Assembly: GCF_021864465.1 (NCBI RefSeq)
Contig: NZ_JAKKUV010000004.1
Coordinates: 186,001 to 250,000, forward strand
Length of the DNA: 64,000 nt
Source of the DNA: Hyphobacterium sp. SN044
GTDB taxonomy: Bacteria > Pseudomonadota > Alphaproteobacteria > Caulobacterales > Maricaulaceae
Direction of reading: 5' to 3'
Shown here: piece after piece, positions 6,956 to 17,264 of the stretch
Position numbering within the stretch: the first letter of the stretch is position 1
Layout: each line of letters starts with the position of its first letter
Notes under the pieces: generated by a model
What the model was told of the DNA's origin: nothing
Databases searched by the model: none
Seen by the model: only the letters and a program-made list of their open reading frames with translations
Made by a program: the position numbers and the translations under genes

Positions 6956-9940
6956 ATGAAGATATCCCCTACTATTGGTAGCTGTATCCGTGCCCGGCGT
7001 CGACATTGGCTAGTTGAGGAAATTTCGGCGGAAACGAGAGACCCGGATCTTATTGAAGTTGTCTGTATCGACGACGACGCGCAGGGGCAGGCGCAGACGC
7101 TGATTCCGGCTTGTGAGATCGACTTCAAGCGGGTTGACGATGAAGCTTGGGAGAGCCTTGGCCGAGAGGCGCCATCGGATCCACTCGCGTTTTCGCTCTT
7201 CCTCCAAACGCTTCAATGGGGCACTGCGACTTCTGCCGACCAAGCGCTGTTTCAGGCGCCCTTTCGGGCCGGTATCGAGATCTCGCCCTACCAGCTCGTG
7301 CCATTGGCCAAAGCCTTGGATCTTCCTCGCGTGAATCTAATGATCGCCGATGATGTCGGCTTGGGCAAAACGATCGAAGCCGCTTTGGTCATGCGTGAGC
7401 TCATGCTCCGCCGCAGACTTGATTTCTTCGTCGTCGCAGCGCCCGCCAGCATGACGCTTCAATGGAAAGAGGAGCTGGCGTCTAAGTTCGGCATTTCTGC
7501 GGAGATCGTTGATCGCGAGTTTGTTGCGGACGTACGCGAAAAGCGTGGCTTCGCCTACAATCCGTGGAACAGCGCGAACGGATACATAATCTCGCACACC
7601 CTATTACGTGAACCTGCATATACCGACGGACTACACGCAGTCTTGGGGGCCTTGCGAGCCCGCTCCATGCTGGTTTTGGACGAAGCGCACCATGTCGCCC
7701 CCTCTCATGGGGAGGCCTACGGACTGGATACCCAACTGACTCGCGCTGTGCGTGATTTGGCAGCGAGGTTTGAGCATCGGCTCTTTTTGACGGCGACGCC
7801 CCACAACGGCCACTCGAATTCGTTTTCAGCGCTCTTGGAGATGCTGGATCCCCGACGCTTCACACGGGGAATTGAGGTGGGTCGGGAAGAGCACGAACCC
7901 GTCATGGTTCGCAGGCTCAAGGCAGACCTCAGGGAGCTCACGAGCACGCCATTCCCCAAGCGCGTTATTGAACCGATCCCCATCAGCGACACTGCGGCCG
8001 GCTGTCCGGAACTCCAAGTATCCGAGAAACTCGTTGAGTTTCTGACGAACGCGGAAGTCCATCATCGTTCCGCAATTCGACTGCAGCAGCGCCTCATGTC
8101 CTGCGTGCATTCCTTTGCCCTGACCCTAGAGAAAGAAATGGACTCGCTTGGGGAAGCGGACCGAACAAAGGCCTGCGAGCTTGCTGAATTCACCAAACCA
8201 TTCCGGGTAAGGGCGGATGCGAAAACGCGCCGCCTCGTGGAGTGGGTGAAGGCGCACATGGGCAACGGTGCGACATGGAATGAACGACGCTTGCTCATTT
8301 TCACAGAGTTCGCGGATACGCTGGATTGGCTCAGAAAGCAGCTACTTCAACTGCTCGACCTGTCGGAAAACGACGATCGGATTGCTTGTTTCACGGGATC
8401 GACCTCTCTTGATGAGCGGGCGATGTTGAAGTCGAGGTTCAACAGCGACCCGGATACCGAGCCGCTTCGCATCCTGCTCTGCACTGACGCTGCCCGGGAA
8501 GGCATTAACTTGCAGCATCGCTGCTATGATCTGTTCCATTTCGACCTTCCATGGAACCCGTCGCGCCTCGAGCAAAGGAACGGGCGGATCGATCGCCGCT
8601 TTCAACCCATGCCCGAGGTCTTTTGTCGATATTTCATCTACGAGAATCGCCAAAGCGACCGCATTCTCGACGCGTTGGTGAAGAAGACCGAGCGCATCAA
8701 TCGGGAGTTGGGCGAAGTCGGGCCGGTCATTGCAGAAACGCTTGAAAAACGGCTCGAAGAGAAGGGGATTTTCGGCGATGCCGGCAAACGGCTCGAAGCG
8801 GACCTATTGAGCGAAGCCTATCTGGAAGCCGAACGTCAAAAGGAAGAGCTGCGCTTGTCGCCAGAGCGAGAGAGGCGACGCAGGAAGCTTGTTGATGAGT
8901 TGGCCACCGTCGAACGGCGCCTTGAACAATCGCGAAAGCAAAAGGCGATCTCCCAAGACTCGTTGCAAGGCGTGTTTCTCAATGCGGCCGAGCGGGTTGC
9001 ACCGCAGGGATTGCGCGCCTGCGATGGCTATTCCTCTCACGACGTGTTCGAGATCGACACCGCGAACGCATCATTTCGATCCGGCGATTGGGCGCCGGTC
9101 TTCGACGAGATGATGGCGCGGCCCCGAAAAGGCGGCGAAACAGAAGCGGAATACAAGGCCAACGTCCCGGTCAAAAAGGTCAGCTTTTATCCCATCAAGG
9201 ACGGTGAGCGCCTCGACGCATCGGTGGAACAGCTTCACATCGAACACCGCCTGGTGAAGCGGCTCTTGTCACAGTTCAATGCGCAAGGATTTCGCTCACG
9301 CCTGGACCGAACCTCGATCCTTCAGACCAAAGGTTCGCAACCACGCTGCGTACTGCTTGGGCGATTGTCGCTCTATGCAAAAGGGGCGGCATCTCTGCAT
9401 TCGGAAATCGTACCTATAACCGCTTCAATCAACGCGACGAGCGTTGCCGCCCTCAAGGACGAGGGGCGAACAGCAAGAGAAGTGCTGCGGGAATTGGCAG
9501 GTGCCGTGGAAGAATCTGTCCTGGCATCTGACCGCCTTCAGTCCGTGTTTCGAGCGCGGGCCGTCGATGATGCGCAGGTACTCAGGCCGCTTCTGCATGT
9601 TCGTGCGGAAATGATCGAAGCCTCAGCGCGCAAGGATTTGTCCAGGATCGCCGAAGCCCACGCCGTATCGCTCCGGAATCTGCTGGAAGGTCAAAAGAGC
9701 GCGCTTCGGCGTGAGCTTGAAAAGCCGGAAGTAGAAGTTCAGCTAGATCTGGGTCTTCATGCGCCCGAGGACATCGAGCAGCGCAAACAAGATGAAGAAC
9801 ATTGGCGGATGCGCCTGGCCCGTATCGATGAGGAGATATTGAGCGAACCCGAGGCTGTTCGAGCCATGTATGAAATAGTGGCGCGTCGGCTCGAGCCAAT
9901 TGGCTTAGTCTATCTGCTGCCAGAGGGTTTCGCCTTGTGA
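6956..9940 (+). CDS. drmD: DISARM SNF2-like helicase DrmD
   Basis: The 994-residue protein is an SNF2-family superfamily 2 ATPase. The Walker A lysine is K138 in DDVGLGKT, the DEAH box is at residues 242-245, SATPH-like LTATPHNG follows, and the C-terminal helicase lobe has AAREGINLQ and QRNGRIDR near residue 510-535. A charged helical tail completes it. Class 1 DISARM begins with this helicase, and the three following genes are the other core members in the expected order, which makes the call strong. DrmD is cytoplasmic and is thought to act on incoming phage DNA. The ATG has a good GAGGT site; the stop overlaps the GTG of drmMI. Confidence 0.9.
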   Translation: MKISPTIGSCIRARRRHWLVEEISAETRDPDLIEVVCIDDDAQGQAQTLIPACEIDFKRVDDEAWESLGREAPSDPLAFSLFLQTLQWGTATSADQALFQAPFRAGIEISPYQLVPLAKALDLPRVNLMIADDVGLGKTIEAALVMRELMLRRRLDFFVVAAPASMTLQWKEELASKFGISAEIVDREFVADVREKRGFAYNPWNSANGYIISHTLLREPAYTDGLHAVLGALRARSMLVLDEAHHVAPSHGEAYGLDTQLTRAVRDLAARFEHRLFLTATPHNGHSNSFSALLEMLDPRRFTRGIEVGREEHEPVMVRRLKADLRELTSTPFPKRVIEPIPISDTAAGCPELQVSEKLVEFLTNAEVHHRSAIRLQQRLMSCVHSFALTLEKEMDSLGEADRTKACELAEFTKPFRVRADAKTRRLVEWVKAHMGNGATWNERRLLIFTEFADTLDWLRKQLLQLLDLSENDDRIACFTGSTSLDERAMLKSRFNSDPDTEPLRILLCTDAAREGINLQHRCYDLFHFDLPWNPSRLEQRNGRIDRRFQPMPEVFCRYFIYENRQSDRILDALVKKTERINRELGEVGPVIAETLEKRLEEKGIFGDAGKRLEADLLSEAYLEAERQKEELRLSPERERRRRKLVDELATVERRLEQSRKQKAISQDSLQGVFLNAAERVAPQGLRACDGYSSHDVFEIDTANASFRSGDWAPVFDEMMARPRKGGETEAEYKANVPVKKVSFYPIKDGERLDASVEQLHIEHRLVKRLLSQFNAQGFRSRLDRTSILQTKGSQPRCVLLGRLSLYAKGAASLHSEIVPITASINATSVAALKDEGRTAREVLRELAGAVEESVLASDRLQSVFRARAVDDAQVLRPLLHVRAEMIEASARKDLSRIAEAHAVSLRNLLEGQKSALRRELEKPEVEVQLDLGLHAPEDIEQRKQDEEHWRMRLARIDEEILSEPEAVRAMYEIVARRLEPIGLVYLLPEGFAL

Positions 9941-12900
9941 GTGATCTCTGGCTGAAACACGTTCGACAGGAAGGCCTCGTCGTCTCGCAAGCGGCGCTGA
10001 CCGAAGTCCCCTTGGCGCAGGATGCGGCGGACTCTGAAATCTATGAGAGCTGTCGCGGTGACTTCTGGCGGGTCGCCGACAAGGTGCTTCGATGGCCCGC
10101 AAATCTCATCACCACCCGGAGCAATAGCGCGGACCTTTGCACCAAGCGCCTGACTGAACTGGGCGTCACGCTCATCGCCGACGCTGCCTTGCTCGACACA
10201 GACAAGGCGTCCGTCCGCCTGCTCATCCGAACCCTCGGCAATCAGGACCCAGACGCCAAGGGCGCGGTCGAAGGCTGGGAAGGCGTCTCGCACCAGCAGG
10301 CGTTCGAACGTCTGCTTCGGGAAACCGGCGTCAGTCAGGGCGTACTCGTTACCCATGACGTTATCCGCCTGACTTACGCGCCGGTGGGCGAAACGCCGGG
10401 CTATCTGGAATGGCCCATCGACGCCATGGCGACGACCGCCGGTCGGCCCATGCTCGGTGGTCTAAAACTGCTGCTTGCACGCAACGCGATCTGGGGCGGC
10501 GCGGAAAGCCGCCTTGACGGCATTCTGAAGCGCTCGCGGGAGCATCAGAACACCGTCTCCACAAAACTCGCCGAGCAGGTCCTCGGCGCGCTCTACACGT
10601 TGATGCGTGGCTTCACCGTTGGCATCGAAGCGCGCGAGACCATGGGGCAACTCGCCGACAAGCGCCCGCAGCATGTCTATGAAGGCCTTCTCACCGTTCT
10701 CCTGCGCCTTGTCTTCGTTCTTTATGCGGAAGACCGCGATCTCATTCCGTCGCGCGAGGATGAGGCCGCCAAGCGGATCTATGACAATGGCTATTCCATA
10801 CGCGATCTGTTTGCGCGGCTGGAGGAAGACCGCTCGCAGTATCCCGACACAATGGAAGACCGCTATGGCGCGTGGGGGCGGATTCTTGCCCTGTCGCGCC
10901 TCATCTATAATGGCGCGGGCGTGACCTTCATGCATGCCCGGCGCGGCAAGCTGTTCGATCCGGCGGCCTTTCCGTTTCTGGAGGGCGTTTTCGACGATGG
11001 GGACGCGCCACAGGTCCTGCCGATCTCCGATGGCTGCATCCATGAGGTGCTGACCCAGCTTCTGATCCTTGGTGGCGAGCGGCTCTCCTACAAGACGCTC
11101 GACGTCGAACAGATCGGTTCGGTCTATGAAACGGTCATGGGCTTTGTCGTCACGCGCACAAAAGGCCAGTCGGTTGCACTGAAGGTTAAGCCGAATGCAG
11201 GCAGTCCGAGCATTCCGGCCTTCGTCAATCTGGAGGCGCTGCTCGCCAAGGCGGGCAAGGACCGGTCCAAATATCTGAAGGACGAGCTGAGCTTTGACGC
11301 ATCGGACGCTCAGTCCAAAGCGCTGAAAGAGGCCAAGGACATCCCCGGCCTGCTCGCCGCCATTGACCGCTCGATTGACGAGCGCGCCTCGCCGGGCAAG
11401 CGCGCCTGTCCCGCCGGCACGATTGTCCTTCAGCCCACCGATGAGCGCCGCCAGACCGGCAGCCATTACACCCCGCGTAGCCTCACCGCGCCGATTGTCG
11501 CCGATGCGCTGATGCCGATCCTTGACCAGCTGGGCGATGAGGCGACGCCCGACGAGGTGCTCGCCCTCAAAGTGTGCGATCCGGCCATGGGGTCTGGCGC
11601 GTTTCTGGTGGAGGCGTGCCGCGCGCTGGGCGAGCGGCTGGAGCAGGCGTGGAAACACCATCCCCACCTTCTGCCCGATGACGCCCGCGACGACCCGCAT
11701 GTGTTTGCGCGGCGCGAGGTCGCCAAGCGCTGCCTCTATGGCGTCGACAAGAACGCCATGGCGACGGATCTCGCCAAGCTTTCGCTCTGGCTGATCACGT
11801 TGGCGCGGGATGAGGATTTCTCCTTTCTCGATCATGCGCTGAAGACCGGTGACAGCCTTGTCGGGCTGACGACGAGCCAGATCAAGGCGCTGACCTGGGA
11901 TGAGGATACCACCAAGCGCTTCCTGTTCGCTCAGGCCTTCGACAAGGCAATTGATGAAGCGCTGGAGACGCGGCGGGCCATTCGCTCGGCGCCGGACAAT
12001 ATCACCTTCGAGATTCAGGCAAGCCGTTTGAAGACGGCGGACAAGGCGCTGGAAGGCGCGCGGCTGGCGGGTGATGCGGTGGTGGGTGTGTTCTTCTCGG
12101 AAAAGAAGGACAGGGACCGGAAATCGGCACTGAGCGAGCTGCACAACAGCCTCACGCTCGGCAGCGAGGCGGGCTGGGCGCGGGCGCGGGAGCATGCGCA
12201 GAGCCTTGCGCGGGGCGAGCATCCCATCCGGCCCTTCCATTGGCAGATCGAGTTTCCCGAAGTGTTTGCGGGTGTCGCGCCCGGCTTTCACGCGATGATC
12301 GGCAATCCGCCTTTTGCGGGCAAGAACACCGTGTCGGCCGGCACGCGCACGCTTTATCCCGACTGGCTGAAAGTCATCAGCCCCGGCGCGCATGGCAATG
12401 CAGACCTTGTCACGCATTTTTTCAGGCGGGCCTATGGCCTGATCCGTGAGGGCGGGACGTTCGGACTGATCGCGACCAATACGATTGGCCAGGGCGATAC
12501 GCGCGAGAGCGGCCTGCGGCATCTGCTCATGGACGCAGGCGGCGGCATCTACCGGGCACAGCGGCGGGTGAAATGGCCGGGCGCGGCGGCTGTGGTGGTC
12601 TCGACGGTGCACACAGGCAAAGGCGAGGGGGCGTGGCCAGCGCCGGAACTGGACGGCCGGCCCGTTGCTCGGATCTCCGCCTTCCTGCGCGAGGGCGATC
12701 AGGATGAGACGCCCGCCGTGCTGGAGGAAAATTTACGAAGATCATTCAAGGGCTCGGAGCTCCATGGTTATGGCTTTCTGTTTGATGATGTTGGAGCTGA
12801 AGCGGGAAAGTGCGAACCCGTTTCACGGGCCAAAGACGTGATTGCTCAGAACCCAGCGAACGCCGGCGTCATTAGGAAGTTTGTCACGGGTGAGGACGTG

Positions 12901-13785
12901 ATGGGCCGATTTGATCAGTCCTCAGATCGTCTCGTCATGGACTTGAACAACTTGTCGCTACCCCAGGCAAAGGCAACTCACCCCGAACTCATTGAAATTG
13001 TTGAAGAGCGCGTTCTTCCAGACAGGACAAAAGACAAAAGGGACGCGAGGAGGAAAAATTGGTGGAAATTTGGTGAGCAAGCGAAGGGGCTTTATGATGC
13101 CATTCAGGCGCAACCTTTCATCATTGCCACGAACTTTACTGCAACTCACGTCGCATTCAGCAAATTGGCTTCGGATGCGATTTTCGCCAATGCGATTGTC
13201 GTCATAGCGCTTGAGTTCGATCAAGCGTTAACAGTGCTACAATCACGCGTCCACGAAGTTTGGGCGCGCTTGCTGAGTTCCAGCATGAAGGACGATCTGC
13301 GTTACGCGCCAACCGATTGCTTCCAGACCTTCCCCATGCCGCAGGGTTTCCGCGAGAATGCCGCGCTTGAAGCCATCGCCAGCCGCTATCTCACCCACCG
13401 CGCCGACCTGATGAAAACCCGGCAGGAAGGCCTGACCAAAACCTATAACCGCTTCCACAATCCGCTCGACAACGCCGCCGACATCGAGACTCTGCGCCGC
13501 CTGCATGGCGAGATGGATGATGCGGTGTTGCGCGCCTATGGCTGGGACGATCTAGCTGATCTCTGCGCCCCCGGCGCGGAATTCGCACCGCGCTTCCTGA
13601 CCGAGGATGACGAACCGGAATTTGCCTATCAGAAACGTCTGTTCTGGCCCGCCCCTTTCCGCGACAAGGTGCTCGCCCGACTGCTGGCGCTCAACAAGGA
13701 ACGCGCCGCCGCCGAAAAACGGGGCGGCACTGGCAAGAAGAAAGCCCCTGTCCTACAGGTTGAAGGGAAGGGGACGCTTCTATGA
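9937..13785 (+). CDS. drmMI: DISARM class 1 N6-adenine DNA methyltransferase DrmMI
   Basis: The 1282-residue protein is a large Eco57I-like gamma-type methylase. The SAM-binding motif I is D548-P-A-M-G-S-G-A-F and the catalytic NPPF is at 790-793 (IGNPPF), both typical of N6-adenine methyltransferases. In DISARM it marks host DNA so that the system can tell it from phage DNA. GTG 9937 overlaps the drmD stop (GTGA), and its own stop overlaps drmA (ATGA). The central segment around 12750-13250 is less GC-rich than the flanks and probably corresponds to the target recognition region, which often exchanges by recombination; that reading is inference. Confidence 0.9.
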   Translation: MSDLWLKHVRQEGLVVSQAALTEVPLAQDAADSEIYESCRGDFWRVADKVLRWPANLITTRSNSADLCTKRLTELGVTLIADAALLDTDKASVRLLIRTLGNQDPDAKGAVEGWEGVSHQQAFERLLRETGVSQGVLVTHDVIRLTYAPVGETPGYLEWPIDAMATTAGRPMLGGLKLLLARNAIWGGAESRLDGILKRSREHQNTVSTKLAEQVLGALYTLMRGFTVGIEARETMGQLADKRPQHVYEGLLTVLLRLVFVLYAEDRDLIPSREDEAAKRIYDNGYSIRDLFARLEEDRSQYPDTMEDRYGAWGRILALSRLIYNGAGVTFMHARRGKLFDPAAFPFLEGVFDDGDAPQVLPISDGCIHEVLTQLLILGGERLSYKTLDVEQIGSVYETVMGFVVTRTKGQSVALKVKPNAGSPSIPAFVNLEALLAKAGKDRSKYLKDELSFDASDAQSKALKEAKDIPGLLAAIDRSIDERASPGKRACPAGTIVLQPTDERRQTGSHYTPRSLTAPIVADALMPILDQLGDEATPDEVLALKVCDPAMGSGAFLVEACRALGERLEQAWKHHPHLLPDDARDDPHVFARREVAKRCLYGVDKNAMATDLAKLSLWLITLARDEDFSFLDHALKTGDSLVGLTTSQIKALTWDEDTTKRFLFAQAFDKAIDEALETRRAIRSAPDNITFEIQASRLKTADKALEGARLAGDAVVGVFFSEKKDRDRKSALSELHNSLTLGSEAGWARAREHAQSLARGEHPIRPFHWQIEFPEVFAGVAPGFHAMIGNPPFAGKNTVSAGTRTLYPDWLKVISPGAHGNADLVTHFFRRAYGLIREGGTFGLIATNTIGQGDTRESGLRHLLMDAGGGIYRAQRRVKWPGAAAVVVSTVHTGKGEGAWPAPELDGRPVARISAFLREGDQDETPAVLEENLRRSFKGSELHGYGFLFDDVGAEAGKCEPVSRAKDVIAQNPANAGVIRKFVTGEDVMGRFDQSSDRLVMDLNNLSLPQAKATHPELIEIVEERVLPDRTKDKRDARRKNWWKFGEQAKGLYDAIQAQPFIIATNFTATHVAFSKLASDAIFANAIVVIALEFDQALTVLQSRVHEVWARLLSSSMKDDLRYAPTDCFQTFPMPQGFRENAALEAIASRYLTHRADLMKTRQEGLTKTYNRFHNPLDNAADIETLRRLHGEMDDAVLRAYGWDDLADLCAPGAEFAPRFLTEDDEPEFAYQKRLFWPAPFRDKVLARLLALNKERAAAEKRGGTGKKKAPVLQVEGKGTLL

Positions 13786-16700
13786 CCGACCAGGCATTTT
13801 CAAACTCGGCCGATGTTCGCGAGCATCTTCTCGCCGCGCTTCGCGGCGACGTGTTCGGTCCGGATACGCGCCATTTCGCGCATGACGACCATATGGCAAA
13901 CCAGGAGGCGCTGCGCTCCGGCATCCGGCCGTCATCCTTCTATCTTTTCGGCTTTCTGGTGCCCGCAGATGAAGTCGCGATGGTAAGCGATGCGGATGAG
14001 CAAGGCCTGGAGTCTGAGCTTTTCGGTGAGGAGCAGGATGACGCCAATGCCCCTGCGCAGGATGACGAGGATGGCGGGCGCAGCCATGTGCAAAAGCGGC
14101 GCATTCAACCTTCCAGCCTCGGCCTGACGGTTTTCGTCGATCCCGATTGCCAACAGGTCGACGCCTCAGTCCGTTTTGCCAATTACATTCCGGAGCCGCC
14201 GATCAGCGAAGACATCCTGAAGGGTGCCCCCAAATCCGTCGCCGACGAGATCAGCTGGAAGCGCGACCCGAGGACGATTGAGCGGAGCATTTCACGTCAG
14301 GACATTGATCGCGCGCTTGCGAATCCGGGGGGGATTGAGCTGCTGCTGGAGGGATCTGCTGCGCCGAGCCTTTCCGGCGGTGGTGTGGTCCTGCACCTGG
14401 TGGCCCAGGAATGTAAATTGCCGCGCCCGTCGGATCGGGCAGACTGGCCGCGCGCGATCAGCCTGACTGTTTTCGTGGTCAACAAGCGAACCGCCGCGAA
14501 CCGCTTCAAGGATGTCTCCAACATCTTCCAGGTCGGTCTGACGCTGAAGACTGCCAGTGGTTTCATAGGCAATCCCGACATGAGCGGCTTCACCGCGGAG
14601 GATTTCGATCTACGGCTCCATGACCTCCATTATTCCGACATTCTGCGCTTTGTCGGCGGGCGGAATGTAGGGACGGGTCATGACCTCCTGGAGGGCGACC
14701 GGGCGGGGCGCGTCTGGAGCGACCCGTTGCCGGCCGTGCACGTCGAGAAAGTTGATCAGAATACCGACCTGGTTGCGCTCAGCGAATTCAATATGGGCCG
14801 ACTGGCCGAGCTCACCGAACGCCCTGACGAACTTGCAGATACGCTTGCGCGCTTTCCAGCCGCTTACCTGGCGGACTTCATCTCGTCTCAGCAAAGCGAG
14901 ATCGGGAAGCTCGATATTCCAAGGCGGCGCGAGATCGCGGAGACGCTTGTGGCAAACCAGCGCGCCGCACACGAGCGCATGGTCGCCGGCGTCGAACTGC
15001 TTCGAACGAGCCATAATGCGCGGCTGGCGTTCAAGGCGATGAATCTGGCCATCAAGTCTTATCTCGAGAATACTCGTGGGATCGAAAATCCGGGCTGGCG
15101 CCCGTTCCAGCTCGCTTTCATTCTTCTCAATCTGCGCGGGATGACGGACAAGCTCAGCGATGACCGGTCCATCGTCGATCTGCTTTTCTTCCCGACAGGC
15201 GGCGGCAAGACAGAGGCCTATCTCGGCCTTGCTGCCTATCAGATTGCGCTTCGCCGTCTCGACAATACCGATTGGCTGGGAAGCGGCGTCAGCGTGATCA
15301 TGCGCTACACCTTGCGGCTCCTGACCCTCGACCAGCTCGGCCGAGCCGCGGCCATGATCTGCGCACTTGAGCTCCTGCGCCGCTCCGACGCGTGGAAAGA
15401 TGAACGAGGCCAGGAACTTCTCGGCAAAGCGCCGATTGAAATAGGCCTATGGGTCGGGTCCGGAGCGACACCCAACAAAATTGGCGGACGAGGCGAGCAG
15501 GACCGATCACCACCCAAAAACGCCCATGGAAAGATCGAATGGTACCGTAGTAAGCGCGGTGGGTCACCAGCACCGATTACAGAATGCCCATGGTGCGGGA
15601 CGGCGTTCGACCGCGACACTTACAAGATCGCGGGCAAACGTATGCTCATCAATTGCGGCAACCTGGAGTGCGACTTTAGCGCTGCGAACGGTGGACTGCC
15701 GGTCCTTGCGGTCGATGAAGAGATATATGACCGCCTTCCCGCCTTCATCGTCGCGACGGTCGACAAGTTTGCCGCGCTGCCGCGGCGCGGCGAAATTGGA
15801 CGCTTTTTCGGCCACGTGGACCGTATCGAATCCGCCGACAATCCAAAACACCTGACTTTCTATGGTGCTGACAGCCCAGGCGTTGGAAAGCTCCTCGACC
15901 CGCAGCGTCAGTGCCTGCCGCCCCCCGACTTGATCATCCAGGACGAGCTTCACCTGATCTCGGGACCGCTCGGAACAATTGCCGGCCTCTATGAAGCGGT
16001 GATCGACCGCCTTGCCAGCCGCAAGATCAATGGACGGCTGCGAGGCCCCAAGATCATCGCCTCGACCGCGACTGTGCGGCGGGCCGACGACCAGATCAAG
16101 AAGCTGTTTGGCCGGGACAAGACCGCGATCTTCCCGCCACCGGGCATTAGCCGAAAGGACAGCTATTTCGCGATTGTCCGCGAAGATCCCAGCCGGCAGC
16201 GGCAATATTTCGGCATCAGCGCGCTCGGTGTTGGCCCAAGAAAGGTCTACCTGCGAACCGTCGTGCCTTTGTTGGCCGCGGCTCAAAAGGCGTTCGATTC
16301 TGCGTCTGCAGCGGGCGAAAAGAACCCTGCAGACCCCTACATGACGGCCCTTTGTTATTTCAATGCGCTGCGCGAGCTTGGCGCGACCAGGCGCATCGTT
16401 GAGGACGAGGTTTCGTCGAACCTTCGAGATTGGAATGTCAGGCGCCTTAGATCCGGACAGGACGTTTCTGAAAGCGCTTTTGCTGGGCGTCAGATCGGGG
16501 CACCCGAGGAACTTACTTCCCGGGATTCAACGGACAAGGTCGCTGAAACCAAGCAGCGCCTGGCGCTGTCTTTTGGTGGCAAGGAAACAAAAGGCCCCAA
16601 GCCCCTCGATGTCGCGCTGGCGACCAACATGATTTCCGTCGGTCTCGACATCTCCAGGCTGGGGCTGATGTTGGTACAAAATCAGCCCAAGAGCGCCGCC

Positions 16701-17264
16701 GAATACATCCAGGCCACCAGCCGCGTCGGCCGAGACGATGAACGACCTGGCCTGGTTGCCGTTATTCTCAACATGCACCGCGCACGCGATCGCGCGCATT
16801 ACGAAGATTTTGAGACCTATCACCAGGCTTTTTATCGCGCCGTTGAAGCAACAAGCGTCACGCCGAATGCCCCTGGCGCGCTGGATCGAGCACTCGGGGC
16901 GGTCTTCGCAGGACTGGTCAGGCACTTGGATCCAGATCTAACACCGCCGAGAGGGGCGCAGGCGATCAACGAAGAGCACCCAGCCGTGCAGCAAGCCAGC
17001 GCGTTTCTTTCCTCAAGGTTCGACTGCAATGCTGACCTCGACCGCTTGATTGCGGCGTGGATGGCCATCACCGCCGATCGCGAGGGCGAAGGCCTCAACT
17101 GGGATACCCACCAACCGGATGATGCCGGGCTGATGCACTCGCCACTACAGGACCTTTCCAAACTTAGGGATGAGTTCAGGCTGTTCGAGGCCGGCTGGTC
17201 GATGCGGGATGTGCAGCCCGGGGTCGCTATCGAGATCGAAGAATACTTGGCGAAGGGCGCGTGA
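13782..17264 (+). CDS. drmA: DISARM helicase DrmA
   Basis: The 1160-residue protein has a Walker A TGGGKT with K476, a DELH box at 721-724 inside the characteristic QDELHLISGPLGT segment, and a helicase C-terminal region ending with QATSRVGRD-type motif VI near residue 970. A zinc-ribbon insert lies between the two (C602-P-W-C605 and a second pair near 626-631). This combination of helicase with Cys cluster is the hallmark of DrmA, which with DrmB forms the DNA-binding core complex of DISARM and is blocked by a trigger loop until activated. It overlaps drmMI by ATGA and drmB by GTGA. Confidence 0.92.
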   Translation: MTDQAFSNSADVREHLLAALRGDVFGPDTRHFAHDDHMANQEALRSGIRPSSFYLFGFLVPADEVAMVSDADEQGLESELFGEEQDDANAPAQDDEDGGRSHVQKRRIQPSSLGLTVFVDPDCQQVDASVRFANYIPEPPISEDILKGAPKSVADEISWKRDPRTIERSISRQDIDRALANPGGIELLLEGSAAPSLSGGGVVLHLVAQECKLPRPSDRADWPRAISLTVFVVNKRTAANRFKDVSNIFQVGLTLKTASGFIGNPDMSGFTAEDFDLRLHDLHYSDILRFVGGRNVGTGHDLLEGDRAGRVWSDPLPAVHVEKVDQNTDLVALSEFNMGRLAELTERPDELADTLARFPAAYLADFISSQQSEIGKLDIPRRREIAETLVANQRAAHERMVAGVELLRTSHNARLAFKAMNLAIKSYLENTRGIENPGWRPFQLAFILLNLRGMTDKLSDDRSIVDLLFFPTGGGKTEAYLGLAAYQIALRRLDNTDWLGSGVSVIMRYTLRLLTLDQLGRAAAMICALELLRRSDAWKDERGQELLGKAPIEIGLWVGSGATPNKIGGRGEQDRSPPKNAHGKIEWYRSKRGGSPAPITECPWCGTAFDRDTYKIAGKRMLINCGNLECDFSAANGGLPVLAVDEEIYDRLPAFIVATVDKFAALPRRGEIGRFFGHVDRIESADNPKHLTFYGADSPGVGKLLDPQRQCLPPPDLIIQDELHLISGPLGTIAGLYEAVIDRLASRKINGRLRGPKIIASTATVRRADDQIKKLFGRDKTAIFPPPGISRKDSYFAIVREDPSRQRQYFGISALGVGPRKVYLRTVVPLLAAAQKAFDSASAAGEKNPADPYMTALCYFNALRELGATRRIVEDEVSSNLRDWNVRRLRSGQDVSESAFAGRQIGAPEELTSRDSTDKVAETKQRLALSFGGKETKGPKPLDVALATNMISVGLDISRLGLMLVQNQPKSAAEYIQATSRVGRDDERPGLVAVILNMHRARDRAHYEDFETYHQAFYRAVEATSVTPNAPGALDRALGAVFAGLVRHLDPDLTPPRGAQAINEEHPAVQQASAFLSSRFDCNADLDRLIAAWMAITADREGEGLNWDTHQPDDAGLMHSPLQDLSKLRDEFRLFEAGWSMRDVQPGVAIEIEEYLAKGA

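Noticed and set aside
10462-12612. A 716-codon minus-strand frame inside drmMI
   Set aside because: It is antisense to well-defined methylase motifs and has shadow-type composition.
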